A stretch of DNA of 64,000 nt, taken from assembly GCF_900637305.1 (NCBI RefSeq), contig NZ_LR134365.1:1914501-1978500 (forward strand). Direction: 5' to 3'. Below are positions 54,680 to 63,277 of this stretch, one piece after another. Positions within the stretch are counted from its first letter, which is position 1. The number at the start of each line of letters is the position of its first letter. The position numbers were made by a program, and so were the translations under genes. Under the pieces are notes generated by a model. It did not search any database, was not told where the DNA came from, and was given only the letters and a program-made list of their open reading frames with translations. The stretch is from Cardiobacterium hominis (lineage in GTDB: Bacteria > Pseudomonadota > Gammaproteobacteria > Cardiobacteriales > Cardiobacteriaceae).

Positions 54680-55310
54680 CGACACCGCCCGCGCCCACGG
54701 CTACCTCCTCTGCCTTGACTGCGCCACCGTCGTCCAGGCACCTGCCGAACGTTGCCCGCATTGCCACGGCCACCTGCACGCGCGCAAACCGGCAAGCTAC
54801 AGCCGCACTTGGGCATACCTCATCACCGCCATCGTCCTCTTCTTCCCGGCAAACCTCTTGCCCATTACCAGCACCACCTACCTCACCCAAGCACCGCAAG
54901 CCGACACCATCATGAGCAGCATTGCCCTGCTCTGGCACCACGGCTCCTACGGCATCGCGCTCATCATCTTCCTTGCCAGCGTCTTCACCCCGTTTTTCAA
55001 AATCGCGGTACTGCTGTATCTCCTCGCCTACAAAAACACGCGCCACCCGCCGCGCCTGCAAACCCGCCTCTACAAACTCATCCACTTCGTTGGCCGCTGG
55101 TCGATGATAGACGTCTTCGTCGTCGCCCTGCTCGGCGCGCTCGTCCACGGACGGCTGGCGCAAATCAACCCCGCGCCCGGCATCTTCGCCTTCGCCGCCG
55201 TTGTCGTCTTCACCATGCTCGCCACCGAAACCTTCGACATGCGCCTCATCTGGGACAACTACCGAGAACAACACCCATGCAAGAACCCGAAATCGCCCGC
55301 AACCGACTGA
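54657..55310 (+). CDS. pqiA: PqiA second half (separate gene)
   Basis: A 217-residue protein equivalent to the C-terminal half of E. coli PqiA. It has its own zinc ribbon (Cys19, Cys22, Cys33, Cys36) and four helices, including FFPANLLPITSTTYL and FVGRWSMIDVFVVALLGALV. It starts within the end of the first-half gene in a different frame (ATG at 54657, overlap 23 bp), and pqiB starts before its stop. It is intact, so PqiA here is a two-protein unit, not a frameshift artefact. Confidence 0.88.
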   Translation: MKKTTASSDTARAHGYLLCLDCATVVQAPAERCPHCHGHLHARKPASYSRTWAYLITAIVLFFPANLLPITSTTYLTQAPQADTIMSSIALLWHHGSYGIALIIFLASVFTPFFKIAVLLYLLAYKNTRHPPRLQTRLYKLIHFVGRWSMIDVFVVALLGALVHGRLAQINPAPGIFAFAAVVVFTMLATETFDMRLIWDNYREQHPCKNPKSPATD

Positions 55311-56908
55311 GCTACCTCTGGCTGCTGCCCATCGTCGCCCTTGGCATCGGCCTCTGGCTCGCCTACTCGCGCCTGAGCCAAATCGGCCCGAACATCCATA
55401 TCACCTTCACCAGCGCCGAAGGACTGGAAGCAGGCAAAACCAAAATCCGCTATAAAGACCTCGCCGTCGGCACCGTCACCAGCATTGACCTCTCCAACGA
55501 CCTCAAACAAATCATCGTCACCGCACAAATGTCGCGCACTGCCGAGCCACTGCTGAAAAAAGACAGCCAGTTCTGGATCGTCAAACCGCAAATCAGCGCG
55601 AGCGGCGTCACCGGCCTTGGCACCATCGTCTCCGGCAACTACATCGCCGTCAGCCCCGGCAAAGAGGCAGACAGCGCCAACCAGTTCGCCGGCCTTGACG
55701 AAGCGCCGCAAATCCAGAGCACCGAAGAAGGCCTGCGCGTGCGCCTGATTACCGACAGCGCCAGCGGCGTCAACGTCGGCACCGCCATCTACTACCGCGG
55801 CATCAGCGTCGGACAAATCGAACAAATCCGCTTCAGCGAGCGCTACGACAACCTCTACCTCACCGCCTTCATCCACGCGCCCTATGACCACCTCATCACC
55901 AACAACACCAAATTCTGGAACATCAGCGGCATCAACTTCAGCATGGGGGCAGAAGGCGCCAACCTCGAAGTCGAATCCCTCGAAGCGCTGGTACGCGGCG
56001 GCATCACCTTCAGCACCCCGACCACACTCAACACCAACGACACCCCGGCCAGCCCCGGCACCGTATACACCCTCTTTGAAAACGAACGCGCCAGCACCGA
56101 GCGCACCGGCTTCGAAAAAGAATACTACGTCGTCTACTTCGACGACACGACACGCGGCCTGCGCCAAGGCGCGCCGGTATACTTCAACGGCATGAGCATC
56201 GGCGAAGTCATCGACATCCGCCTCCTCTACGACGAAACCAAAAACACAGCCGTCACCCCGGTACTCATCGCCCTCGAACCCGATCGCATCGACCGCGTCA
56301 ACCGCCAAGAAAAACGCGACCGCAACCTCATCACCGACCTCGTCAAACACGGCCTGCAAGCAAGCCTGGAAACCGGCAGCCTCATCACCGGCGACAAAAT
56401 CATCACCCTGAACCAATACCCGGACGACATCCGCAGCCTGCGCAAAGACGAATACAGCAACTACCCCGTGCTGCCCTCACGCGCCGGCAGCATCAGCCAG
56501 CTGACTGACGACATCAGCGCCATCGTCGCCAGCGTCAAAAAACTGCCGCTGGAAGAAATCGCCAACAACACCAAAGAAGCGACCGCCGCGCTGAAAAGCG
56601 CGCTGGCAACGCCTGCCGTCAAAACCCTCGGCGCAAGCCTCGACAAGACCCTCAAACAACTGGACAAAACCCTGCAGAGCGTACAAAAAGCGGGCGACAG
56701 CACCGACAAAGCGCTCGCCCAGCTGGACAAACAAATAAAAACCCTGGGCAAACAACTCGAACAGACCCTGTACAACATCGGCCCGGAAAGCAACCTCACC
56801 TACACCCTGCAAGAAACCCTGAAAACCGTCCAGCGCAGCATGAAAAGCATCAACGACGTCATGCGCAAAATCGACGACAAACCCAACGTCCTCATCATGG
56901 GAGAATAA
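55277..56908 (+). CDS. pqiB: MCE-domain intermembrane transport protein PqiB
   Basis: A 543-residue protein (E. coli 546). One N-terminal membrane helix (12-30) is followed by three MCE (MlaD) domains, at about 38-130, 155-220 and 280-370, each with the G-G-x-G-x-I type strand pattern (EGLEAGKTKIRYKDLAVGTV and TRGLRQGAPVYFNGMSIGEV are two of them). A long C-terminal coiled coil (about 430-530) would form the trans-periplasmic tunnel stem. It overlaps the preceding gene by 34 bp. Confidence 0.95.
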   Translation: MQEPEIARNRLSYLWLLPIVALGIGLWLAYSRLSQIGPNIHITFTSAEGLEAGKTKIRYKDLAVGTVTSIDLSNDLKQIIVTAQMSRTAEPLLKKDSQFWIVKPQISASGVTGLGTIVSGNYIAVSPGKEADSANQFAGLDEAPQIQSTEEGLRVRLITDSASGVNVGTAIYYRGISVGQIEQIRFSERYDNLYLTAFIHAPYDHLITNNTKFWNISGINFSMGAEGANLEVESLEALVRGGITFSTPTTLNTNDTPASPGTVYTLFENERASTERTGFEKEYYVVYFDDTTRGLRQGAPVYFNGMSIGEVIDIRLLYDETKNTAVTPVLIALEPDRIDRVNRQEKRDRNLITDLVKHGLQASLETGSLITGDKIITLNQYPDDIRSLRKDEYSNYPVLPSRAGSISQLTDDISAIVASVKKLPLEEIANNTKEATAALKSALATPAVKTLGASLDKTLKQLDKTLQSVQKAGDSTDKALAQLDKQIKTLGKQLEQTLYNIGPESNLTYTLQETLKTVQRSMKSINDVMRKIDDKPNVLIMGE

Positions 56909-56909
56909 A

Positions 56910-57533
56910 ATGCGCCTTACCGACCTGACAAAAAAGCACAAAAACAAACCCGTCTCCCTCCGGACGGCGCCCGCCTTCCGCACAATCGCCCTCGCCCTCA
57001 CCGCCAGCCTGCTTGGCGCCTGCGGCAGCGTCCCCGACACCTACCACAGCCTGCGCCCAGAAATCAGCATCACCCCGACCCGACAAGGCACAGCGACCGC
57101 GCTGCGCTACACCGAACTGCCGCCGTACTACGACAGCGAATACCTCGTCTGGTACGACGAACACGGCCGCATCACCCGCGACAAAAGCCAGCACTGGACC
57201 TACCCCTTCAGCGAAAACCTGCGCGACGTCCTGCGCCAGGCGATTGCCGCCGAAACCGGCAACAGCCGCCTCTACACCTACCCGCTCGCCGAAAACAACC
57301 GCCCCGAAGTGCTGCTTGACCTGCAAATCCGCGAACTCATCGCCGACCTGCCGCACCAGCGCTTCCTCATCAGCGCCCAATGGCAGGTGAGCCACGCGGG
57401 CAGCGACGCCGCACCGACCAACCACGAATACCAACAACAACTGCCGCTTGCCAAAACCGACCCGGACAGCCTTGTTGCCGCCACCGCCCAGGCCGTTAAA
57501 CAACTCGCCAGCGCCATCGCCCGCAGCCTGTAA
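56910..57533 (+). CDS. pqiC: PqiC-type outer-membrane lipoprotein
   Basis: A 207-residue lipoprotein of the DUF330/ABC transport auxiliary lipoprotein type. A basic N-terminus precedes lipobox LLGAC, and the body has YHSLRPEISI, the ALRYTELPPYYDSEYLVWYD block and a conserved C-terminal helix. PqiC forms the outer-membrane base for the PqiB tunnel. It starts 1 bp after the PqiB stop, completing the pqiA1-pqiA2-pqiB-pqiC operon. Confidence 0.9.
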   Translation: MRLTDLTKKHKNKPVSLRTAPAFRTIALALTASLLGACGSVPDTYHSLRPEISITPTRQGTATALRYTELPPYYDSEYLVWYDEHGRITRDKSQHWTYPFSENLRDVLRQAIAAETGNSRLYTYPLAENNRPEVLLDLQIRELIADLPHQRFLISAQWQVSHAGSDAAPTNHEYQQQLPLAKTDPDSLVAATAQAVKQLASAIARSL

Positions 57534-57654
57534 ACCGCACGGGCAGCGCCGAGAGACTTAGGGACAGCTCGCTAAGCAATAGACAACGAAAACCACATAA
57601 ACATACAATCGCACCACACACATCCACACCGCTAACCGCAAGGAAAACCCGCAC

Positions 57655-58299
57655 ATGGAAACCCAAAACCCAGAAGAACAAACGCCGGACAACCCCGCCT
57701 CCCCGGCAGAACCCAGCTTGAGCGACACCCCTCCCGCCGAACCCGCACCCGCGCCCCCCCTCAACCCCGACGACATCAACCCGCTCGTCCCCGCCTGGCA
57801 ACTGCTACAAGAAGAAATCAGCCCGGCGGTCGCGGCGGCAAGCGCCGTCAGCGCCGAGCCCGAAGAAAAAGCGCCCGACGAACCGCCGCTCTACACCCAG
57901 AGCGAATACGACAAACTCTACCGCCAATACCAAGAACAAAAACAACGCGCCGACGCCCTGCAAGACAGCTTCTTCGCCAGCGCCGACGTCATGTACGAAA
58001 TGCTCGCCTACCTGAACGCGAGCCGCCTCTACCACGGCAAAGACGCCATCATGGCGAGCGATATCAACGGCATCGTCGAAAACAACCCCATCCTGAACAC
58101 CCTTGCCAACGACCTGCGCCAGACCAGCATCGAATCCGGCATCGGCATCGTCAGCGAACTGCCAGAATCGCAAGAACACCTGCGCGAACACGTCATGAAC
58201 GTCTGGCGAACCCGCATGGCCGAGCCCGGCGAACGCGACCGCATCCACGCACAACTCTTCACCCACCGCAACATCCCCGACGGCGAAGAACTCTTCTAA
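57655..58299 (+). CDS. Hypothetical acidic protein with a Pro-rich N-terminus
   Basis: A 214-residue soluble protein I do not recognise. Residues 1-85 are Pro/Ala/Glu-rich and probably disordered. Residues about 86-110 form a helical coiled coil ([19 protein letters not shown]), followed by a compact helical domain with [17 protein letters not shown] run of seven C at 57754-57760 inside the disordered part could be slippage-prone. It lies between pqiC and greA with a terminator after it. Confidence 0.75.
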   Translation: METQNPEEQTPDNPASPAEPSLSDTPPAEPAPAPPLNPDDINPLVPAWQLLQEEISPAVAAASAVSAEPEEKAPDEPPLYTQSEYDKLYRQYQEQKQRADALQDSFFASADVMYEMLAYLNASRLYHGKDAIMASDINGIVENNPILNTLANDLRQTSIESGIGIVSELPESQEHLREHVMNVWRTRMAEPGERDRIHAQLFTHRNIPDGEELF

Positions 58300-58344
58300 A
58301 AGCCGGGCAAAACGGCGCGACATCCGGTAAAATACGCGCCACAC

Positions 58345-58371
58345 AAAAGCCTTGCTGCGGCAAGGCTTTTT
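58345..58371 (+). terminator. Terminator before greA
   Basis: The stem AAAAGCCTTGC/GCAAGGCTTTT with loop TGCG carries its own T-run. Confidence 0.88.
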
Positions 58372-58406
58372 CTTATGTAAAACGCCAACAAGCAGAGAGA
58401 AATCCC

Positions 58407-58889
58407 ATGGTTGCAAAAATCCCCATGACCAAAAAAGGCGAGCAGGCCTTGCGCGCCGAACTGGAAAAACTGAAAAGCGAAGAACGCCCGCGCGTTATCG
58501 AAGCCATTGCCGAGGCGCGTGCACACGGCGACCTCAAAGAAAACGCCGAATACCACGCCGCCCGCGAACAACAAGGCTTCGTCGAAGGCCGCATCCGCGA
58601 GCTGGAACACAAACTGAGCCACGCCAACGTCATCGACGTCACCACCCTGCCGCAAAACGGCAAAGTCGTCTTCGGCACGACCGTTGAACTGGAAGACAGC
58701 GACAGCGGCGAAGAAATGACCTACAAAATCGTCGGCGAAGACGAGGCAGACATCAAAGCCGGCCTTATCTCCAACACCTCGCCCATCGCCCGCGCCCTGC
58801 TCGGCAAAGAAGAAGGCGAAACCGTTGAAGTCGTCATCCCCGACGGCCGCAAAATGCTGGAAATCCTCGCCGTCCGCTACGAAGCCTGA
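58407..58889 (+). CDS. greA: Transcription elongation factor GreA
   Basis: A 160-residue transcript-cleavage factor that rescues backtracked RNA polymerase. [19 protein letters not shown] carries the acidic coiled-coil tip (Asp42, Glu45), and the C-terminal FKBP-like domain has [11 protein letters not shown] and [10 protein letters not shown]. Matches E. coli GreA (158). MVAKIPMT is used as start; MTKKG at residue 7 is possible. Own terminator follows. Confidence 0.97.
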   Translation: MVAKIPMTKKGEQALRAELEKLKSEERPRVIEAIAEARAHGDLKENAEYHAAREQQGFVEGRIRELEHKLSHANVIDVTTLPQNGKVVFGTTVELEDSDSGEEMTYKIVGEDEADIKAGLISNTSPIARALLGKEEGETVEVVIPDGRKMLEILAVRYEA

Positions 58890-58897
58890 CCTTCTGC

Positions 58898-58925
58898 AAA
58901 CCCGCCCCGCTGCGGGTTTTTCTTT
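58898..58925 (+). terminator. Terminator of greA
   Basis: The stem AAACCCGC/GCGGGTTT with a CCCGCT loop is followed by TTTCTTTG. Confidence 0.88.
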
Positions 58926-58930
58926 GCTGA

Positions 58931-59062
58931 ACAACACCCCCAAATCCCGCCCTAATCCTGCTGGAGCGCCTCACCGCCAGCTATCGCGGCACCTGCAACC
59001 CATACGAACACTTCAGCGCGCTGTACCGCAACTACCAAAGCCGTCCGCGCACCGTTTCCTGA
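58931..59062 (+). pseudogene. Possible C-terminal gene remnant
   Basis: A 43-codon frame starting directly after a stop, with no start codon. Its protein-like composition (LLERLTASYRGTCNPYEHFS and LYRNYQSRPR) looks like the tail of a lost gene, but I cannot name the family. Confidence 0.25.
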
Positions 59063-59075
59063 CGTACCGCGCATC

Positions 59076-59104
59076 AAAAAAACCGCCCCGAAGGGCGGTT
59101 TTTT
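59076..59104. terminator. Bidirectional terminator
   Basis: The stem AAAACCGCCC/GGGCGGTTTT with loop CGAA is flanked by A and T runs. It serves mainly the minus-strand oppA-like gene ending at 59114. Confidence 0.9.
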
Positions 59105-59113
59105 CTGCGTGCT

Positions 59114-60688
59114 TTATTGCGCTTTCTCCAGCCGCATATATTTGCTCGGCCAGTGGTTCATTACGTTTTCTTCGTAGCCTTTCACGTAGGGTTTGATCAG
59201 GTGTTTGGAGACGAAGTAATAGACCGGGATGAGCGCGTGGCTGTCAATCAGCCGTTTTTCCGCCTGTTGCAGGATGGCGGCGCGTTTGTCGCGGTCGGTT
59301 TCGTTGGCGGCAGCGGCGATGAGTTTGTCGTATTCGGCGTCATTCAGGCCGATGGTGTTGCTGCCGCCGCCGCTGACGAAGAGGTCAAGGAAGGTGTTGG
59401 CGTCGTCGTAGTCGCCCATCCACGAGCCGCGGAAGACTTGGGTGTTGTATTCGCGGCGGTCGTTCAGGTAGGCCTTCCATTCTTTGTTGATGAGGCTGGT
59501 TTCCACGCCCAGCGCGTCTTTCCACAGGGAGGCGACGGCAATGGCGATTTTTTTGTTGTTGTCGTTGGTGTTGTAGAGCAGTTCGACGCGCAGCGGGTTT
59601 TCTTTGTTGTAACCAGCTTCCGCGTAGAGCGCTTTGGCTTTTTCCACGCGCTTTTGTCGGTCCCAGGCGGCGTATTCGGGCTGGTAGGGCGCATAGCCGC
59701 TGATGCCGGGGACGACGAAGCCATAAGCCGGTTTTTCGCCGCTGGCGGTGATGTTTTTGACGATGCGCTCGCGGTCAATGACGAGGCTCAGCGCTTCGCG
59801 CAGTTTGGGGTTGTCCTTGAAGGGCGGTTTGGTGAGGTTGTAGCCGAAGTAGAAGGTGCCGAGGTAGTTGTAGATGTGCAGTTCGTCGCTCAAGTTTTCT
59901 TGCAGCCATTTGATTTGGTCGTTGGGGACGTCTGCCGTCCAGTCCAGCTCGCCGGCGCGGTAGCGTTGCAGTTCGGCGTTTTTGTCTTCGCTGACGTAGT
60001 AGATGACTTTGTCGAGCTGCACGTCTTGTGCGCCGTAGTAGTCGGGCGATTTTTCGAGGACGATGCGCGATTGTGGCTTCCATTCGCGCATTTTGTAAGC
60101 GCCGTTGCCGGCGATATGCTCGGCGCGCGTCCATTCTTTGCCGTGTTTTTCCACGATATGCCGCGGCACGGGGTAGGTGACGGCGTTGATGAGCAGGCCG
60201 GTGAAGTAGGGGGTGGGGTTGTTCAGTTCGACGACGAGGGTTTTGTCGTCCGGCGCGCTGACGCCGAGCGTGTCCAGCGGCTGTTTGCCTTCGACGATTT
60301 CTTTCGCGTTTTTGACCGGATAGAGGAAGAAACTGTATTTGCTACCGACCGCCGGATCGACGCCGCGCCGCCAGGCATAGACGAAATCGCCTGCGGTGAC
60401 GGGGGTGCCGTCCGACCAGGTGTTGTCGCGCAGGTGGAAGGTGTAGGTTTTGCCGTCTTCCGAGACGTCCCATTTTTCGGCGACGCCGGGGATGAGGTGC
60501 GCGCCCGCGTCTTCGTCGATGAGGCCGACGAACATGTCGCGCAGGATGTGCATTTCCGGCATGCCTTGCGCCAGTTGTGGGTCCATGCTGGCGGGTTCGG
60601 CGTCGTTGCTGCGGCGCAGGACGTTTTCAGCCTGCGCGCCGCTGGTGGCGGCGAGCAGGAGGGTGGTGAGTAGCAGTTTGTAATTCAT
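59114..60688 (-). CDS. oppA: Oligopeptide ABC binding protein OppA-like, copy 2
   Basis: A 524-residue periplasmic peptide-binding protein (SBP family 5). The signal peptide ends SGAQAEN. Domain landmarks are RSNDAEPASMDPQL, GDFVYAWRRGVDP, the CFHL-like TFHLRDNTWSDG, YYVSEDKNAELQRYRAGELD and GSWMGDYDDANTFLDLF. It captures peptides for import. The ATG at 60688 fits the signal peptide; a TTG 12 bp upstream is the alternative. It follows a close paralogue (8 bp apart) and no opp permease or ATPase genes are in the window. Confidence 0.92.
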   Translation of the reverse strand: MNYKLLLTTLLLAATSGAQAENVLRRSNDAEPASMDPQLAQGMPEMHILRDMFVGLIDEDAGAHLIPGVAEKWDVSEDGKTYTFHLRDNTWSDGTPVTAGDFVYAWRRGVDPAVGSKYSFFLYPVKNAKEIVEGKQPLDTLGVSAPDDKTLVVELNNPTPYFTGLLINAVTYPVPRHIVEKHGKEWTRAEHIAGNGAYKMREWKPQSRIVLEKSPDYYGAQDVQLDKVIYYVSEDKNAELQRYRAGELDWTADVPNDQIKWLQENLSDELHIYNYLGTFYFGYNLTKPPFKDNPKLREALSLVIDRERIVKNITASGEKPAYGFVVPGISGYAPYQPEYAAWDRQKRVEKAKALYAEAGYNKENPLRVELLYNTNDNNKKIAIAVASLWKDALGVETSLINKEWKAYLNDRREYNTQVFRGSWMGDYDDANTFLDLFVSGGGSNTIGLNDAEYDKLIAAAANETDRDKRAAILQQAEKRLIDSHALIPVYYFVSKHLIKPYVKGYEENVMNHWPSKYMRLEKAQ

Positions 60689-60696
60689 GGAATTTC

Positions 60697-62265
60697 TCAA
60701 GGTTCGATATGCAGGTACTGGGTGCGCAGGGTGCCAGTGGGGTTGGCGGCGTAGCCCTTGAACTGCGGTTTGAGCAGGCGCACGGTGACGTAGTAATAGA
60801 GCGGGGCGAAGGCGTAGTCATCGACCACCATTTTTTCCGCTTCTTGCAGCAGTTTGGCGCGCGCCGCCAAATCCTGGGTTGCCGAGGCTTCTTTCAGTTT
60901 GGCGTCGTAGGCGTCGCTGCTGAATTTGGAGTAATTCATTGCCGAGCCTTTCTGGAAGACTTCGAGGAAGGTATAGGGATCGTTATAGTCGCCAATCCAG
61001 CCGTAGCGATAGGCTTCGATATTGCCCTGGGTGAAGTTGGAGAGCATGACTTTCCATTCTTGATTGACCAGTTCGGTTTCTACACCCAGGACTTGTTTCC
61101 ACATCGCGGCAATGGCAACCATGATTTTTTTGTGCGCTTCGCTGGTGTTATAGGTGAGCGAGATTTTCAGCGGTTTTTCTTTGGAATATCCGGCTTCAGC
61201 ATAGAGCGCTTGGGCGCGTTCGATTTGTGCCTTGCGATCCAGTTTGGCGTATTCCGGCTGATAGGGTGCGCTGTTTTTGGTCGCTGGCGGCACGAGTCCA
61301 TAGGCGGGAATTTGCCCGGCTTTGGTAATTTTGTCGATGATGGTTTGTCGGTCTATGGCAATACTTAGTGCTTCGCGCAATTTGACGTTATCTTTGAGCG
61401 GCGGTTTGCCGGTATTGAATCCAATCCAGTAAATGCCAAGGTAGGGATCAATATGCAATTGGTCGGCGAATTGTTTGCGCGCCGTTTCCAGATCTTCGGA
61501 AGTCAGGCTTTCTACGTAATCCACTTCACCAGCGCGATAGCGGGCAAAGGCGGTCGCGGTGGATTCGGTCGGATAGTAAACGACTTTGTCAATGCTGACC
61601 TGGTCCTTGTTCCAATAGGTCGGCGATTTTTCGGCGACGATATTGGCTTGTGCTTTCCATTCGGTGAGCTTATACGCACCGTTGCTGACAATATTGCCCG
61701 GCTGCGTCCATTTATCGCCGTATTGTTCGACGATTTTTTGCGGTATGGGATAGGTGGTGTAATGCGCGGTGAGATCCAGGAAGTAGGGCGTTGGATTATT
61801 GAGCTCCACTTGCACGGTGTGCGCATCTATGGCTTTGATGCCAAGCGCTTCGATATTTTTTTCCGTGCCGCTGGCAATGGCTTCGGCATTTTTTACCGGA
61901 TAGAGGATGAAGGCATATTCACCGCCTGTCGCCGGATTGACGGCGCGCCGCCAGGCATAGACGAAATCGCCCGCAGTTACGGGCGTGTCATTTGACCATT
62001 TGGCGTTTTCACGCAGGTGGAATGTATAGGTTTTTCCGTCATCGGAGATTTCCCATTTTTCGGCGACGCCGGGGGTAATTTCACCACTGGCAGTATTGCT
62101 GACCAGGCCTTCAAAAGTATCGTAAATCACATTCGACCCCGCATTTTCAGAGGCAAGTTGGGGATCAATGCTTTTCGGTTCGGCGCCATTACTGCGGCGG
62201 AATACGCTTTCCGCCTGGGCATTGAGGGCGAACAGAATCAGGGAAGTGAGAAGCGCCTTTTTCAT
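60697..62265 (-). CDS. oppA: Oligopeptide ABC binding protein OppA-like, copy 1
   Basis: A 522-residue paralogue, first of the pair in transcription order, with signal peptide cleavage near ALNAQAESV. Shared landmarks with copy 2 are RSNGAEPKSIDPQL, GDFVYAWRRAVNP and GWIGDYNDPYTFLEVF, typical of OppA and MppA. The ATG at 62265 is chosen because GAGGAT lies 7 bp before it. Slightly more AT-rich than copy 2. The pair may have different peptide specificities. Confidence 0.93.
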   Translation of the reverse strand: MKKALLTSLILFALNAQAESVFRRSNGAEPKSIDPQLASENAGSNVIYDTFEGLVSNTASGEITPGVAEKWEISDDGKTYTFHLRENAKWSNDTPVTAGDFVYAWRRAVNPATGGEYAFILYPVKNAEAIASGTEKNIEALGIKAIDAHTVQVELNNPTPYFLDLTAHYTTYPIPQKIVEQYGDKWTQPGNIVSNGAYKLTEWKAQANIVAEKSPTYWNKDQVSIDKVVYYPTESTATAFARYRAGEVDYVESLTSEDLETARKQFADQLHIDPYLGIYWIGFNTGKPPLKDNVKLREALSIAIDRQTIIDKITKAGQIPAYGLVPPATKNSAPYQPEYAKLDRKAQIERAQALYAEAGYSKEKPLKISLTYNTSEAHKKIMVAIAAMWKQVLGVETELVNQEWKVMLSNFTQGNIEAYRYGWIGDYNDPYTFLEVFQKGSAMNYSKFSSDAYDAKLKEASATQDLAARAKLLQEAEKMVVDDYAFAPLYYYVTVRLLKPQFKGYAANPTGTLRTQYLHIEP

Positions 62266-62418
62266 ATACATATCCTCATGGGAGTGAAGGGAAAACTGCC
62301 GCCGCGGCAAGCGGCACGATGACGACAGTTCGCATACTTTACGGTAATTTCCGCGCAAGGCAAGCGTTACCCGCCGAATTGCCGCATAATATGCGCTCTT
62401 TTCGCATTATTCCGCCCC

Positions 62419-62595
62419 ATGCAAATCCTTTTTCTGCTCATCCCCATCTCCGTCATCCTCATTACCGCCGCCGTATTTGCCTTCCATTGGGCGGTGCGCA
62501 CCCGCCAGTTTGACGATCTCGAATCGCCCGGCATGATTCCGCTTTTGGACGACACCGAAGAAGAGCGCCAGCAACGCGACCGCAAAAACGGATGA
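62419..62595 (+). CDS. ccoS: Cytochrome oxidase maturation protein CcoS (cbb3 type)
   Basis: A 58-residue protein. One membrane helix (about 2-22) is followed by FHWAVRTRQFDDLESPG, the CcoS hallmark, and an acidic tail. CcoS helps insert haem b and copper into cbb3 cytochrome oxidase. The next gene overlaps by ATGA. It is too short for routine calling. No ccoNOP or ccoGHI genes are visible in this window. Confidence 0.92.
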   Translation: MQILFLLIPISVILITAAVFAFHWAVRTRQFDDLESPGMIPLLDDTEEERQQRDRKNG

Positions 62596-63245
62596 ACAGC
62601 GCCGTTATTTTCACCGCCTTCGCCACTGGTCTTGCGGGCAGCGCGCATTGCATCGGCATGTGCGGCGGCATCAGCGTCTCGCTCGGCCTCGGCAGCATGA
62701 AAAAGCGGCTGCTGCCGGTCTATCATCTCGGCCGTCTCGCCAGCTATACCACTCTCGGCCTCGTCTTCGGCAGTCTGCTGCCGCTCATCGGCGTGCGCGC
62801 CTATAACGCCATCTGGGGCGCGTCGCTGCGTATCGCCGCTGCCTTGATTATGCTCGCCATCGGTCTGCAAATTGTTTTTGGCGTCAATTTTTTGCGCTAT
62901 CTGGAGCGCTACGGCTCGCGCCTGTGGCGACCGCTTGCCGGTCTCGTGCAGTCGCTGTTGCCGGTGCAAACGGGCAGCGACGCGCTCCTCCTCGGTTTTC
63001 TCTGGGGGCTGCTTCCCTGCGGCCTGATTTATAGCGCGCTGGCGCTCGCGGTGGTCAGCGGCAATCCCTTGCAAGCGGGGCTGGCGATGCTTGCCTTCGG
63101 CGTGGGAACGCTGCCCGCAATGCTGCTCCTCGGCGTGTTCTCCGGCACGCTGGTGCAGGCGCTCACCCGCGACAGTAGCCGCTTCATGCTTGGCGCCATC
63201 GTCATCACCTCCGCCTTGTGGACGCTGTGGCCGTTTGTGAAATAA
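62592..63245 (+). CDS. SafE/TauE-like membrane protein of the cco maturation context
   Basis: A 217-residue membrane protein with about six helices. The paired motifs GSAHCIGMCGG (near the start) and GLLPCGLIYSAL (about 140) carry the conserved Cys and His typical of the SafE-like DsbD-related copper/thiol transport family found beside ccoS and ccoI. It probably helps supply copper or reductant to cbb3 oxidase. Its start overlaps ccoS (ATGA), a usual arrangement for this pair. Confidence 0.88.
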   Translation: MNSAVIFTAFATGLAGSAHCIGMCGGISVSLGLGSMKKRLLPVYHLGRLASYTTLGLVFGSLLPLIGVRAYNAIWGASLRIAAALIMLAIGLQIVFGVNFLRYLERYGSRLWRPLAGLVQSLLPVQTGSDALLLGFLWGLLPCGLIYSALALAVVSGNPLQAGLAMLAFGVGTLPAMLLLGVFSGTLVQALTRDSSRFMLGAIVITSALWTLWPFVK

Positions 63246-63264
63246 AAACCCCGCCGCAGCGGGG
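63244..63264 (-). terminator. Terminator of the TPR gene
   Basis: On the minus strand, the stem CCCCGC-TGCG-GCGGGG is followed by TTTTTATT. Converging transcription from ccoS also meets it. Confidence 0.8.
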
Positions 63265-63277
63265 GTGGTTTGTCTGA

